Positions 49,647 to 60,000 of a DNA stretch of 64,000 bases are shown one piece after another. The notes under the pieces were generated by a model. It did no database searches. It worked only from the letters and a program-made list of their open reading frames with translations, and had not been told where the DNA came from. The stretch lies in NCBI RefSeq assembly GCF_014836905.1, contig NZ_JACSPZ010000003.1, forward strand, positions 248,001 to 312,000, given 5' to 3'. Source of the stretch: Solibacillus faecavium. GTDB taxonomy: Bacteria; Bacillota; Bacilli; Bacillales_A; Planococcaceae. A program made the translations under genes and the position numbers. How positions within the stretch are numbered: the first letter of the stretch is position 1; each line of letters begins with the position of its first letter.

Positions 49647-50336
49647 ATGGCTATTCCAGCTATCTCATCATATGAAATGCCGAAAGAAAGTAATTTACCG
49701 AAAAACAAAGTACCATGGGAAGCGGATTCGAACAGATCTGTTCTATTAATTCATGACATGCAGCAATACTTTATTGATTACTACAAGCAAGATGCATCAT
49801 TAATTCGTGAATTAGTCGCCAACATACAGGCAATTAGAAAAAGATGCGATGAGCTGGGCATTCCCGTTGTATATACGGCTCAATCTGGCAATCAAAAAGC
49901 CGAGGACCGTGCATTGCTGACGGACTTCTGGGGACCAGGCCTTAAAGACGACCCGAATATTACAAAAGTGATTGATGACTTAGCACCGACAGCAGATGAT
50001 ATCGTATTGAAAAAATGGCGCTACAGTGCATTTAAGAAAACGAATTTATTAGAGTTTATGAATGAACAAGGACGCGACCAGTTAATTATATGCGGTGTTT
50101 ATGCTCATATTGGGTGTCTTATGACAGCTGGAGAGGCTTTCATGACAGACATACAGCCATTTTTCATTGCAGATGCGGTCGCTGATTTCACATTAGAGGA
50201 GCATGAAATGGCAATTAAATACGTAGCACAACGCTGTGGCGCGGTCTTTTCTACAGCTCAGATTATTGAGCAATTAAACAGTGAACCGTCTTCCAAAGAG
50301 GAGCTCGTACAAGTATCAAACAACTCCGCTTTGTAA
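49647..50336 (+). CDS. dhbB: Isochorismatase DhbB without aryl carrier domain
   Basis: 229 residues. Isochorismatase core: catalytic Asp in LLIHDMQQYFIDYY (about 33-46), Lys in IVLKKWRYSAFKKTNLLEF and the catalytic Cys-position region GVYAHIGCLMTAGEAF (GCLMTA about 154-159). It hydrolyses isochorismate to 2,3-dihydro-2,3-dihydroxybenzoate. Bacillus DhbB and E. coli EntB (about 285-310 residues) carry an aryl carrier domain at the C-terminus. Here the protein stops shortly after the hydrolase domain, and that carrier is a separate gene at 61011-61265. ATG at 49647 follows AAAGGAGTG. Confidence 0.93.
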   Translation: MAIPAISSYEMPKESNLPKNKVPWEADSNRSVLLIHDMQQYFIDYYKQDASLIRELVANIQAIRKRCDELGIPVVYTAQSGNQKAEDRALLTDFWGPGLKDDPNITKVIDDLAPTADDIVLKKWRYSAFKKTNLLEFMNEQGRDQLIICGVYAHIGCLMTAGEAFMTDIQPFFIADAVADFTLEEHEMAIKYVAQRCGAVFSTAQIIEQLNSEPSSKEELVQVSNNSAL

Positions 50337-50350
50337 GCTGAGGCGAATAG

Positions 50351-50394
50351 CCAGGTGGTGAAAAACAATTTGTTTTTCACTGCCTGGTTTTTAA
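50351..50394 (+). terminator. Terminator of the dhbACB operon
   Basis: Stem CCAGGTGGTGAAAAAC / GTTTTTCACTGCCTGG followed by TTTTTAAT. It separates dhbB from the P450 gene. Confidence 0.85.
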
Positions 50395-50530
50395 TTTCTA
50401 AACTTATTGGAAGAGGAGGTAAACGTTTATTTTATGAACGGAACGTTTTAATTAAAGGTAAGTTTTTTAAAAGAATAAATAGGGAAATGGTTATCAACAA
50501 TGTTATTTATAGAAAAAGGAGATGAATGAT

Positions 50531-51781
50531 ATGACAAATTCAGTACCTAAGGAAGAGGGAATCGACCATAGCCTCAGTCTTCTAAGAGAAGGTTATTTGT
50601 ATATATTGAATAGACGCCAAAGCTTCCATTCAGACGTTTTTGAAACACGATTACTCGGAAAAAAAGCAATCTGTATGGGCGGAAAGGAAGCAGCGGACGT
50701 TTTTTATGACAATAGCAAATTCAAAAGAGAAGGCGTTGCACCAAACCGTGTAGCAGAAACATTATTCGGTAAAGATGGTGTACAGTCACTGGACGGGGAT
50801 GCTCATAAACACCGCAAAGAAATGTTTATGTCGATTATGTCCCGTGAGCGGCTTGAAATATTGAATAAAATTACCGCTAAACAGTGGGAAATGGCCTTGG
50901 AAAAGTGGCAGCAGATGGACGAGATTGTCCTTTATGAAGAGTCACTGGAAATCATGTGCCGTACTGCCTGTGAATGGGCAGGTGTACCAGTGGAAGAAAA
51001 TGAAATGAAAAAGCTAGCTAACGATTTAAGAGCAATGTTCGAATCAGCAACGGCAATCGGTCCTGCGCACTGGGCAGGTAGACATGCACGTAATCAAGTT
51101 GAAAAATGGATGGGTGAAATTATTGATCAAGTACGCGGCGGCAAACTGCATCCAGAAGAAGGCACCGCATTATATACATTTGCCTGGCACCGCGATTTAG
51201 AAGGGAAACTGCTTGATACAAAAATTGCTTCAGTAGAAGTAATCAATATTTTACGACCGATTGTAGCGATTTCGGTCTATATTAACTTTTCGGCGTTGGC
51301 CGTCCACCATTATCCCGAAGAGAGTGAGAAGTTGAAAACAGGTGATGGGCAGATTGCACAAATGTTTGTTCAGGAAGTGCGCCGCTTTTATCCATTCTTC
51401 CCCTTTGCCGCTGCAGAAGTAAAAGAAGATTTTACTTGGAAAGATTATACGTTTGAAAAAGGGACATTAACCTTATTGGATCTTTATGGCACGAATCATG
51501 ATATTAATATTTGGGGAAATCCTGAAGAGTTTCAACCGAGCCGTTTTGAAAACTGGGATGGCAGTCCGTTCAGCTTTATTCCACAAGGTGGCGGCGATTA
51601 CAATTTGGGGCACCGCTGTGCAGGAGAATGGGTGACAATAGAAGTGATGAAAGTGAGTCTCGACTTTTTAGTCAATCATATGACGTATGATATTCCGGAG
51701 CAGGATTTAAGCTACAGTAAAGTAAGCATTCCAAGTCTCCCTAAAAGTAACTTCATCATTAAAAATGTCCAACGACTGTAA
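50531..51781 (+). CDS. CYP152-family fatty acid peroxygenase (P450 BS-beta/YbdT-like)
   Basis: 416 residues. The heme-thiolate loop [15 protein letters not shown] places the ligand Cys near residue 363. The I-helix region [13 protein letters not shown] has the Arg-Pro pair that replaces the usual acid-alcohol pair. [11 protein letters not shown]-type and [14 protein letters not shown] segments also match Bacillus YbdT (CYP152A1). This class uses hydrogen peroxide to hydroxylate fatty acids at alpha or beta positions and needs no reductase. It is separated by terminators from both siderophore operons, so a role in the siderophore is unproven. ATG at 50531 fits the AAAGGAGA site better than ATG 50522. 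Confidence 0.9.
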   Translation: MTNSVPKEEGIDHSLSLLREGYLYILNRRQSFHSDVFETRLLGKKAICMGGKEAADVFYDNSKFKREGVAPNRVAETLFGKDGVQSLDGDAHKHRKEMFMSIMSRERLEILNKITAKQWEMALEKWQQMDEIVLYEESLEIMCRTACEWAGVPVEENEMKKLANDLRAMFESATAIGPAHWAGRHARNQVEKWMGEIIDQVRGGKLHPEEGTALYTFAWHRDLEGKLLDTKIASVEVINILRPIVAISVYINFSALAVHHYPEESEKLKTGDGQIAQMFVQEVRRFYPFFPFAAAEVKEDFTWKDYTFEKGTLTLLDLYGTNHDINIWGNPEEFQPSRFENWDGSPFSFIPQGGGDYNLGHRCAGEWVTIEVMKVSLDFLVNHMTYDIPEQDLSYSKVSIPSLPKSNFIIKNVQRL

Positions 51782-51794
51782 AATGAATAACAAT

Positions 51795-51831
51795 AGCCTG
51801 TAACCGTTTAAAAATGGTTACAGGCTTATTT
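51795..51831. terminator. Bidirectional terminator
   Basis: Perfect 11-bp stem AGCCTGTAACC / GGTTACAGGCT between the P450 gene and the convergent sfp-type gene. Confidence 0.85.
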
Positions 51832-51850
51832 AATGAAACACTAAGCACTA

Positions 51851-52489
51851 TTATTTAAAAAATGCTTCAATCTGTCCCCACTTATACGGCGTAACAGCGT
51901 CCAAGGAATCCTCGGTACACAGCGTAGCACTGTAATTAGGAGCAATAAAGAAAGGAATGACATGGGCCTGTTCGATTCCTAGGGGAAGGTGAATCAACCC
52001 ATCTCGTTGAATGGTCGCTTCAGTCAATGAAGTGTGAAGACCAAACCCTTTGTACTTCCCGTAACTTTCCTTTGCAGTCCACAGCCCATAGAAAGCTTCC
52101 TGTTCATGAAGCGGATAAAGCTGTTTTTCTTCCTCGCTCCATAAAGACTGAAAGAGCGAAAAATCTCTTTTTACGTGTTGTTCAATATCTATGCCGACGG
52201 GAAAAGCACTAAAGGCACATGCAACATAATCCCCTGAATGCGAAATGTTGAAGTGAAAGTCTTGTCCTGTCTGGTATTTACCATTCGAATCTTTATATAT
52301 GCAAAGTTCTTTTTGAAAGGTTGTTGTAAACTCCATTTTCGTCAGCAAATGGGCACAAACTGTTCTCAACTGATCTTCCACTTTCCTCATTCGCTCAACA
52401 CGCTGAACCACTTCCGCTTCTAAAAAAGGAAGATAATATTGCCACTCAGCGGGCATATCGTCAATTTTACAATAGGCAATAGTTGTCAT
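51851..52489 (-). CDS. sfp: 4'-phosphopantetheinyl transferase, Sfp type
   Basis: 212 residues. The two signature motifs are PVGIDIEQH (about 102-110; metal-binding Asp and Glu) and WTAKESYGKYKGFG (about 146-159; Trp-x-x-Lys-Glu). ISHSGDYVACAF is the upstream P2-like region. It transfers phosphopantetheine from CoA to the carrier-domain serines of DhbF and of the stand-alone aryl carrier protein. Its start overlaps the MFS gene stop (ATGA at 52486-52489), so it is translationally coupled. Last gene of the minus-strand siderophore operon. Confidence 0.93.
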   Translation of the reverse strand: MTTIAYCKIDDMPAEWQYYLPFLEAEVVQRVERMRKVEDQLRTVCAHLLTKMEFTTTFQKELCIYKDSNGKYQTGQDFHFNISHSGDYVACAFSAFPVGIDIEQHVKRDFSLFQSLWSEEEKQLYPLHEQEAFYGLWTAKESYGKYKGFGLHTSLTEATIQRDGLIHLPLGIEQAHVIPFFIAPNYSATLCTEDSLDAVTPYKWGQIEAFFK

Positions 52490-53853
52490 GCTTTCTCACC
52501 TTTTAGAATGGTTTCGTTTTCTTTGGTAAATAAAGAACATACTAAACCTGCCAAAAGCAGTCCAACCGTAGCGATAAGTGCATATTGATAAGAAAGCATT
52601 TCTGATAAGTAACGACCAGTCACTGTTAATGTAGTTGCGACAAGCGCAATTCCTGCAGCTGCGCCAACTCGATTGAGCATATTGTACAGTGTAGTTGCTT
52701 TACTCATCTGGCTTTTCGCTACATGATGAAATGCGGAAATTTGAGAGCCAATTACGCTATGCCCTAAACATACACCCATTGCGAACATCAAGCCGCGCAA
52801 TAGCCAAGGGTTTGCTGAAGGACCAATGATGGCAATACAGCAGAAAATAATAACAGTACCAATCAGACCAAGACGTACTGTGAAAAGCATGCCAAAACGC
52901 TTAGCCATTCCAGGCAGTAATTTTGACGCTACCATCAATCCGAGTGCTTCGGTAAACGTAATAAGAGAGCTTTCTAACGGTGAAGCCGAGTAAGTATATT
53001 GATACATAAGAGGGAACAGGTAAAGCATTCCCATTAAGGCACCCATAGAACACATCGCAACAAGACTTGAAGAACGGAACTGTGGCTCTTCATAAAGGCG
53101 CACATCCAGAAGAGGTTCCTTTATTTGCTTTTCATATACATAAAAGCGTCTTAATAAAAATACACCGATGACTGCACACATTAAGACAGCTAAAGAAATA
53201 CCTTCAGAAGCAATAAGACTAAGTGTCAGCATTAACATCGGCAAACCGATCGCGATTAGCACGTAGCCCTTCGTATCAAATGGCGCTTTATATAGCTCGA
53301 ACTCGTTCACGGCATAAAACCCAATCAGTACGATTATGAGGCCAAACGGAATATTAATGAAAAACGCCCAGTTCCATGATAAATATTCGGAAAACAGTCC
53401 TCCCACGAGGGGGCCAATCGCCGGTGCAAAAGCGATTGGCAATACTAATGAGCGAGACAGGTTTTGTCTTTCTGGCGGAGAAAATGTCCGAAATAGTAAG
53501 GTCATGCTCACAGGTGTAATAATTCCTCCTGCCAGTCCTTGCAGAACACGCGCCAGAATAAGAGCCTGCAAGCTATCAGCCAACCCACATAGAAGAGAGG
53601 CGAATGTAAACAAACTAACAGAAAGGAGATACATTTTCTTTACGCCGAAACGATTGCTTAAATAGCCGGCAGCAGGCAACGCAATAGCAATGCTGACAAG
53701 GTAGCCGATATTAATGGCGTTCGTCGCAGCTGGAGCTACACCAAATTCATTGGTAATTGTCGGAAGTAGCACATTGACGATTGTTCCATCAATGGAAACC
53801 ATGAACATCGCCACTACATAGAGGACGATAATAACTGCTCGTTGGGTTTTCAT
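52486..53853 (-). CDS. MFS transporter, DHA2 type, probable siderophore exporter
   Basis: 455 residues, 14 helices expected. Motif D1-like IDGTIVNVLLPTITNEF in helix 1, motif A NRFGVKKMYLL, ARVLQGLAGGIITPVSMTLLF (motif B) and GPLVGGLFSEYLSWNWAF (motif C). Its place inside the siderophore operon, coupled by ATGA overlaps to mbtH upstream and sfp downstream, points to export of the catecholate siderophore; drug efflux is the alternative for the family. The substrate has not been shown. Confidence 0.85.
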   Translation of the reverse strand: MKTQRAVIIVLYVVAMFMVSIDGTIVNVLLPTITNEFGVAPAATNAINIGYLVSIAIALPAAGYLSNRFGVKKMYLLSVSLFTFASLLCGLADSLQALILARVLQGLAGGIITPVSMTLLFRTFSPPERQNLSRSLVLPIAFAPAIGPLVGGLFSEYLSWNWAFFINIPFGLIIVLIGFYAVNEFELYKAPFDTKGYVLIAIGLPMLMLTLSLIASEGISLAVLMCAVIGVFLLRRFYVYEKQIKEPLLDVRLYEEPQFRSSSLVAMCSMGALMGMLYLFPLMYQYTYSASPLESSLITFTEALGLMVASKLLPGMAKRFGMLFTVRLGLIGTVIIFCCIAIIGPSANPWLLRGLMFAMGVCLGHSVIGSQISAFHHVAKSQMSKATTLYNMLNRVGAAAGIALVATTLTVTGRYLSEMLSYQYALIATVGLLLAGLVCSLFTKENETILKGEKA

Positions 53854-54056
53854 CCTAAAAGACTCCGCAGACTTTTAGGTCTCATATCTACCCATGTTTC
53901 TTCTATATATAGTTGACAAGATGCTTTTACAGCTGGTCCGAAAGCGATCTCCCATCCAGTAGGGAAAGGAATCGCTGCTGGCCATAAGGAGTACTGTTCT
54001 TCTGCATTTCGCAAAACATAGTATTCACGATCAGCTTGTTCAAAAGGGTTAGACAT
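53850..54056 (-). CDS. MbtH-like protein
   Basis: 68 residues with the family pattern: NPFEQADREYYVLRNAEEQYSLWP, PTGWEIAFGP, and the C-terminal Trp in YIEETWVDMRPKSL. MbtH proteins bind adenylation domains of NRPSs and help their folding and activity. Overlaps dhbF by 8 bases (54049-54056) and the MFS gene by 4 bases. Together with DhbF it forms the assembly line. Confidence 0.93.
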   Translation of the reverse strand: MSNPFEQADREYYVLRNAEEQYSLWPAAIPFPTGWEIAFGPAVKASCQLYIEETWVDMRPKSLRSLLG

Positions 54057-57000
54057 ACATTTTTTTCTCCTTTACTAAGTGGTTGATTAAAGTTTGACCG
54101 ATTTCATTCAATGGGATGGATTGACACATATCTTTATGGCGACAGGCAATATCAATCTGTGTAAGCTCTCCCTTGATATATGGTTTCCAGGACGCTACAT
54201 CAACATCTGGTATCCAATCTGGTACGAGTGTAGATTTATAAAATAAAACATCCCCACAATAAATTTGAGGCTTATGTTCTTTCAGTAAGTTAATCGAGTT
54301 TTTATAAACTTCTTTTAAGCGTAAAATCGTCGATTCATCCAATGTGGCAATTGCACTGCCCTCTGCTTTCAAGGCATCCATCACATATTCCTGAGTAACC
54401 TCATCTTCCATATCAGGTTCATAGCCGGCTAGGGCAAGTAGCGCAACAAGAGCCTCCTGTTCCTCGGTCAATTTAACTGGAGGAACGAATGCAAACGGAT
54501 AAGCATCCAAAATGCAAAGAAGCGATACACATTCTCCTTGGTGTTCCAGTTGTACAGCCATTTCCTGCACGACATTTCCACCTAATGACCAGCCGAGCAA
54601 ACGATAAGGTCCTGTTGGTTGAATTTCCTTAATTGCCTCGATATAGCTCAATGCCATTTCAGTCAAAGAGCGAGGGAGTTCGCAGTCTTCTGCAATACCT
54701 TGTGCTTGAATGCCGTAAAGGGCAAATTCAGCAGACAGATTTTTTAAAAGTCCGGCATAGCACCAACTTAATCCGCCGGCAGGATGAATGGCAAAGATCG
54801 GTTGTTCCCCATCACGTAGCGGTAGAACAACGTTTAAAGCTTGAGAATCCTTTCCATTTTGCAGAGCATGGGTCAGTCCAGATACGGTAGGTGCTTCAAA
54901 TAGATGTCCGATTGCGAGCTCTTTACCGAAAGCCTCGCGAATGCGTCCAATAAGCTGAACGGCTAATAAGGAGTGGCCGCCAAGTTCAAAGAAGCTGTCG
55001 TCTGTTCCAACCTGTGGAAGATTCAGTACTTCACAGAATAGTTCACAGAGCAAAGTTTCCTGTGGTGTTTTTGGTAAAACAAGCTCCTGCAATGTGATGA
55101 CTGGTGCAGGAAGCTGCTTCGTATCGAGCTTTCCATTCGCTGTTAGTGGCATCTGCTCCAAGAAAGTGTAGCTAGTCGGGACCATATATGCTGGTAACGA
55201 CAAGGAAGCGAATTCCTTCAACATTTGTTCAGTAACAGCACGTCCTTGCTCCGGAACATAGTAGGCAGCCAAGCGTACATCACCAGGTCGATCTTCTCTA
55301 GCGATGACGGCTACTTGTGCAATTTGCGAATGTTTCAGAAGAACTTGTTCAATTTCACCAAGCTCGATGCGGAAACCACGTATTTTTACTTGATGATCGA
55401 TACGTCCGATATAATCCAACTCGCCGTTTTTCGTCCATCGAGCTAAATCACCAGTCCGGTACATACGACTTCCCGGAGTGCCATAAGGGTTGGCGATAAA
55501 ACGTTCGGCAGTAAGGGATGCTTGATTTAAATAACCTTGTGCCAAGCCTTCACCCGTAACATACATTTCACCAACAACACCTGGCGGAACAGGCTTTAAC
55601 TGCTCATCAAGAACATAAATATTTAAATCGGGAATCGCCGTACCAATCAAGCTATTTGCCTGTGATTGGCTAAGCTCTTCGTTTAATCTTAAGTAGCTTA
55701 CATGTACAGTTGTCTCCGTGATTCCATACATATTCACAAGGGTAGGGGCATCTTCCGGATGTCGGTCATACCATTCCTGTAAACGTGTGAGATTAAGTGC
55801 CTCACCACCAAAAACAATATAGCGAAGCGCCAGTTTTTCGGATAATTCTGGCTGTTCCTTATCCACTGCCATTAGCTGATAGAACGCGGATGGTGTTTGG
55901 TTCAGCACCGTAATTTTCTTCTCGGCAAGTAACGCCAAAAAGTCGAGTGGCGAGCGGCTTACATTGTATGGGATGACGACAAGCTCGCCACCGTATAATA
56001 GGGCGCCCCAAATTTCCCATACCGAAAAGTCAAATGCATAGGAATGGAACAGCGACCAGCGATCTTCTTCATTGAAGTGGAACCATTCATTTGTTGCATC
56101 AAGTAAGCGGATGACATTTTGGTTAGGTATCACCACACCCTTTGGACGACCCGTTGAACCGGATGTATAAATGACATAAGCCGGATTCATTGGGTGAAGG
56201 ATACCTAAGCGCTCATGATGTTTAATATTTTCAGAAGGATATGATGCAAGAGGAAGCTCCTCCATTACGATGAATTCCATTACATTCATTGCTTCTGCTT
56301 TTAGCTTCAAATCAACGGAAGTGATTAAGCAGCTAGGAACAGAATCCTTCAATATATAGTCAATACGGTCCTTCGGATAAACAGGATCAATCGGTACATA
56401 GGCAGCACCGGTTTTTAACACTGCTAAAATACTGACAATCATATCGACCGAGCGCGGCATTAAAAGTGCTACAAATGTTTCGGATGTAACTCCCTTTTCG
56501 AATAAAATATGCGCTAGCTGATTTGCTTTTCGATTCAGGTCCAGATAAGTGAGCTCCTCATTGTCGTCACTTACGGCAATGCGTTGTGGATGCATTTCTG
56601 CAATCGCTTCGAATTGTTCAGCTATCGTTTTTTGTTCGCTTTTATGACCTTTCGGGTTCCAGTCAAGCAGCACTTTCTTCTGTTCACCTTCCAACATCAC
56701 ATTCAGCTCAGACAGGATTGGGTTGTTCATCACCTGTTCAAGTACGGAAACATAGCGTTGTAGGAGAGCGGACACCGTTTCTTTTTTATATAAATCCGTT
56801 CTGTATTCTACCAAGACCTCGATGCCGTTTGGTTTGTCGCCAATGAATTCCTCACGCATTTCAATGTTTAAATCGAATTTCGGTTGACCTACAGTATGTA
56901 GCTGAATATCGGCTTTTTGTTGCTCCAATACAAGAGACGGCTGAGGTGTATTTTGCAAAGCAAACATAATCTGGAATATCGGATGCTGAGAAGGGACACG

Positions 57001-60000
57001 TGTCGGCTTCAAGCGCTCTACAATATGGTCAAAAGGAACATACTGGTGCTCCATTGCTTCAATGCATGTTTGTTTCACTCGCTCCAGTAATGTTACAAAG
57101 TTATGGTCTCCGGAAGTATCGGTCCGCATGGCTACTGTATTTATGAACATACCGACATTAGCCATCAATTCTTCCTGATCACGGCCGGCCATTGGACTAC
57201 CGAGAATCAGATCCTCGCCTGCACCAAGTTTCGTCATTAAAGCTAAAAATCCACTTTGAAGCACCATGTAAAGAGTAGCCTGTTTATTTTTAGCGAGCTG
57301 CTGCAATCGTTGATGAAGTGCGGCATCAATTGTAAAAGTTAATGTCTCGCTTTCTGGTTTAGACTGAAATTGACGCTTGCCATCCCGAACAAGCTCAATT
57401 TCATCTGGTGAGTGCTTTAGTTTCTCCATCCAGTATGATAAGTTGTCGTTTGTGTAAACACCTTCCGTTTGCTGCCAAACTGCAAAGTCGTGATATTGAA
57501 TTTCTAACGGTTCGAGATCATTGTTGTCATAGGCAAGCTGCAAATCTTCGGTAAATGTCGCAAGTGACCAGCCATCCGCACTAATATGATGAAACACGAC
57601 TACCAGAGTTTTCCTATTAATAAGCGTCACACGGAATCCAGGCTCATGTTTTAAATCGAAAGCATAACGTGTGCAAGCTTTAATTTGGGCCTGCACTTCG
57701 TCTGGGTCAACTTCCTCAATGAGAACTTTAGGCGCTTCATCAACTAATTGCTGATAGGGTACACCATCAATGGCTGGGTAAATTGTCCGTAAAATCGCAT
57801 GTTTTTCTACAACTTTACCAATAGCTTTAATCAGTTTTAAAACATCGATTGGCTGTTCAAATGTATAAACAATTGGAATATTATAAGATGCACTTGATTC
57901 GTCCAGTTGCTGGATAAACCAAAGACTGCGCTGTGCATGTGATAAAGGAATTACTTCCACCTGTTGTCTGTCAATGACAGCAAGTGATTTTTTCTTCGCC
58001 TGTTCCACAGCTTGAGCCAAATCTATTACAGTAGGGTGATTGAAAATAACGGAAATGGATAAATCGATTGCGAATGTTTTCCGTAATTGCAATAGCAGCT
58101 CGGTTGCTAATAGGGAATGTCCTCCTAGCTGGAAGAAGTCTTCGTCGATTCCTACTGAGTTGAGTTTTAAAATCCCCTTAAAAAAGTCGCATATCGTTAC
58201 TTCAGTACGTGTTGTTGGTTCCATTTTTTCTATATGTGAAATAACAGGCTGCGGCAGCTTCAACCGATCAATTTTACCATTACTCGTTTGTGGGAATGTT
58301 TCCATGAAAACAAAGTGAGCAGGTACCATATAATCAGGCAATCTTTCTGCCAGCTGTTGTCTACATTGTTCTTCTGATTCATCCCCTATTACATAGGCAA
58401 CAATCCGTTTATCACCGGGCTGATCTTCACGTATCATGACAACAACAGCCTGTTCAATCGCAGTGATTTCTTCAAGCGCATTTTCGATTTCTCCCAACTC
58501 AATGCGGAAGCCTCGTATTTTCACTTGATGGTCGGCGCGGCTAATATAATGAAGGTTGCCATCTGCCTGCCATACAACTAAATCACCAGTCCGGTACATT
58601 CGTTTCCCGGCAGCAAAAGGGTTAGCAACAAAGCGCTCAGCCGTTAACGAAGGACGATTATGATAACAACGAGCCAACCCCTCACCAGCGATATACAATT
58701 CACCAATGACTCCAATCGGAACTGGCTGAAGCATAGCATCCAGTACATAAACCTCGGTCCGGTCGATAGCAGATCCTAATGAAGGAGCCTCTTGCGGACG
58801 GATTTCAGTACAAGTGGACCAGATTGTTGTTTCGGTAGGTCCATACATATTGTAGACAGTTGCTCCGGCTTCCAATAATGACAGGGCAAGATTTCTTGAG
58901 AGTGCTTCACCGCCAACAAGTACAGTGAGTCCGTTCAGTGCATCTTTTGCATACTGGACCATCATCTGCCAAACAGTAGGTGTTGCCTGCATAATTGAAA
59001 TGTTTTGCTGCTCGATTAGCGCCTGCATCAGAATTGGATCTTGCACTTGTTCTTTAGTTGCCAGATGAATTGAGGCCCCGTATAGCAACGGTAAGTAAAT
59101 TTCCAAAGCTGAAATATCGAAAGAAATCGTAGTAATCGCCAGTAAATTGTCCTTTTCGGATAGTGAAAATTGCTGCTGCATTGCCTGTAAAAAGTTCACT
59201 AAGCTTGGCATTTCTACAACGACACCTTTTGGATTACCTGTTGAACCGGACGTATAAATCATATAAGCAGTCTGTCCGATGCAAGAAGTAATCGGTTCGT
59301 ATATTTGCTTGGAAGGTTGTAATGGCACAATTGGTGTTCCTTCTGCAATAAAGGAAACCTCTCCGTTAACGAGAACAATTTTAGGGCAAGCATCCTCGAT
59401 CATATAAAGCAGCCGTTCTTCCGGATAAGTAGGGTCCATTGGAATATAGGCAGCACCTAGCTTGAAGCAGGCAAGCATCGTTGCGACCATTTCAATCGAC
59501 CGTTCCATGCAAATTCCTACAAAGTCTTCGAGTCCAATGTCATGCGCTTTCAATTGATGGGCAATTCGCCCGACAAGCAGGTCGAGTTCAGCGTACGTAA
59601 TATGTGTATTATTTATTTTGATAGCGGTAGCACCGGGCATGTTCTGCATTTGCTTTTTAAACAATTCATAAACTGTGATGTTGTTCAGTTCACTGACAGG
59701 GCCTTGTTTATCCTGGAACATGACGAACTCTTCATTCAATAGGACTGGCAATTGAAACATCGGAGCATCTACTGTTTCCAACAGCAAATCAAGAAATTGT
59801 AGGAAACGTGCTGAATGATGTTCCAGTTCTTCTTTGTCATAAAGGTCCGCGTTTGCTACAAGATCGAGCTGCATGCCATGAGGTGTACTGTAAAAATTGA
59901 ACGAAATATCCTCAACCGGACCTGTAACAACCTTCCTATTTTCGACTTTCACTTTCCCAAACATATAGTTTTCATAAAACGGCATGAAATTAATTTCTGG

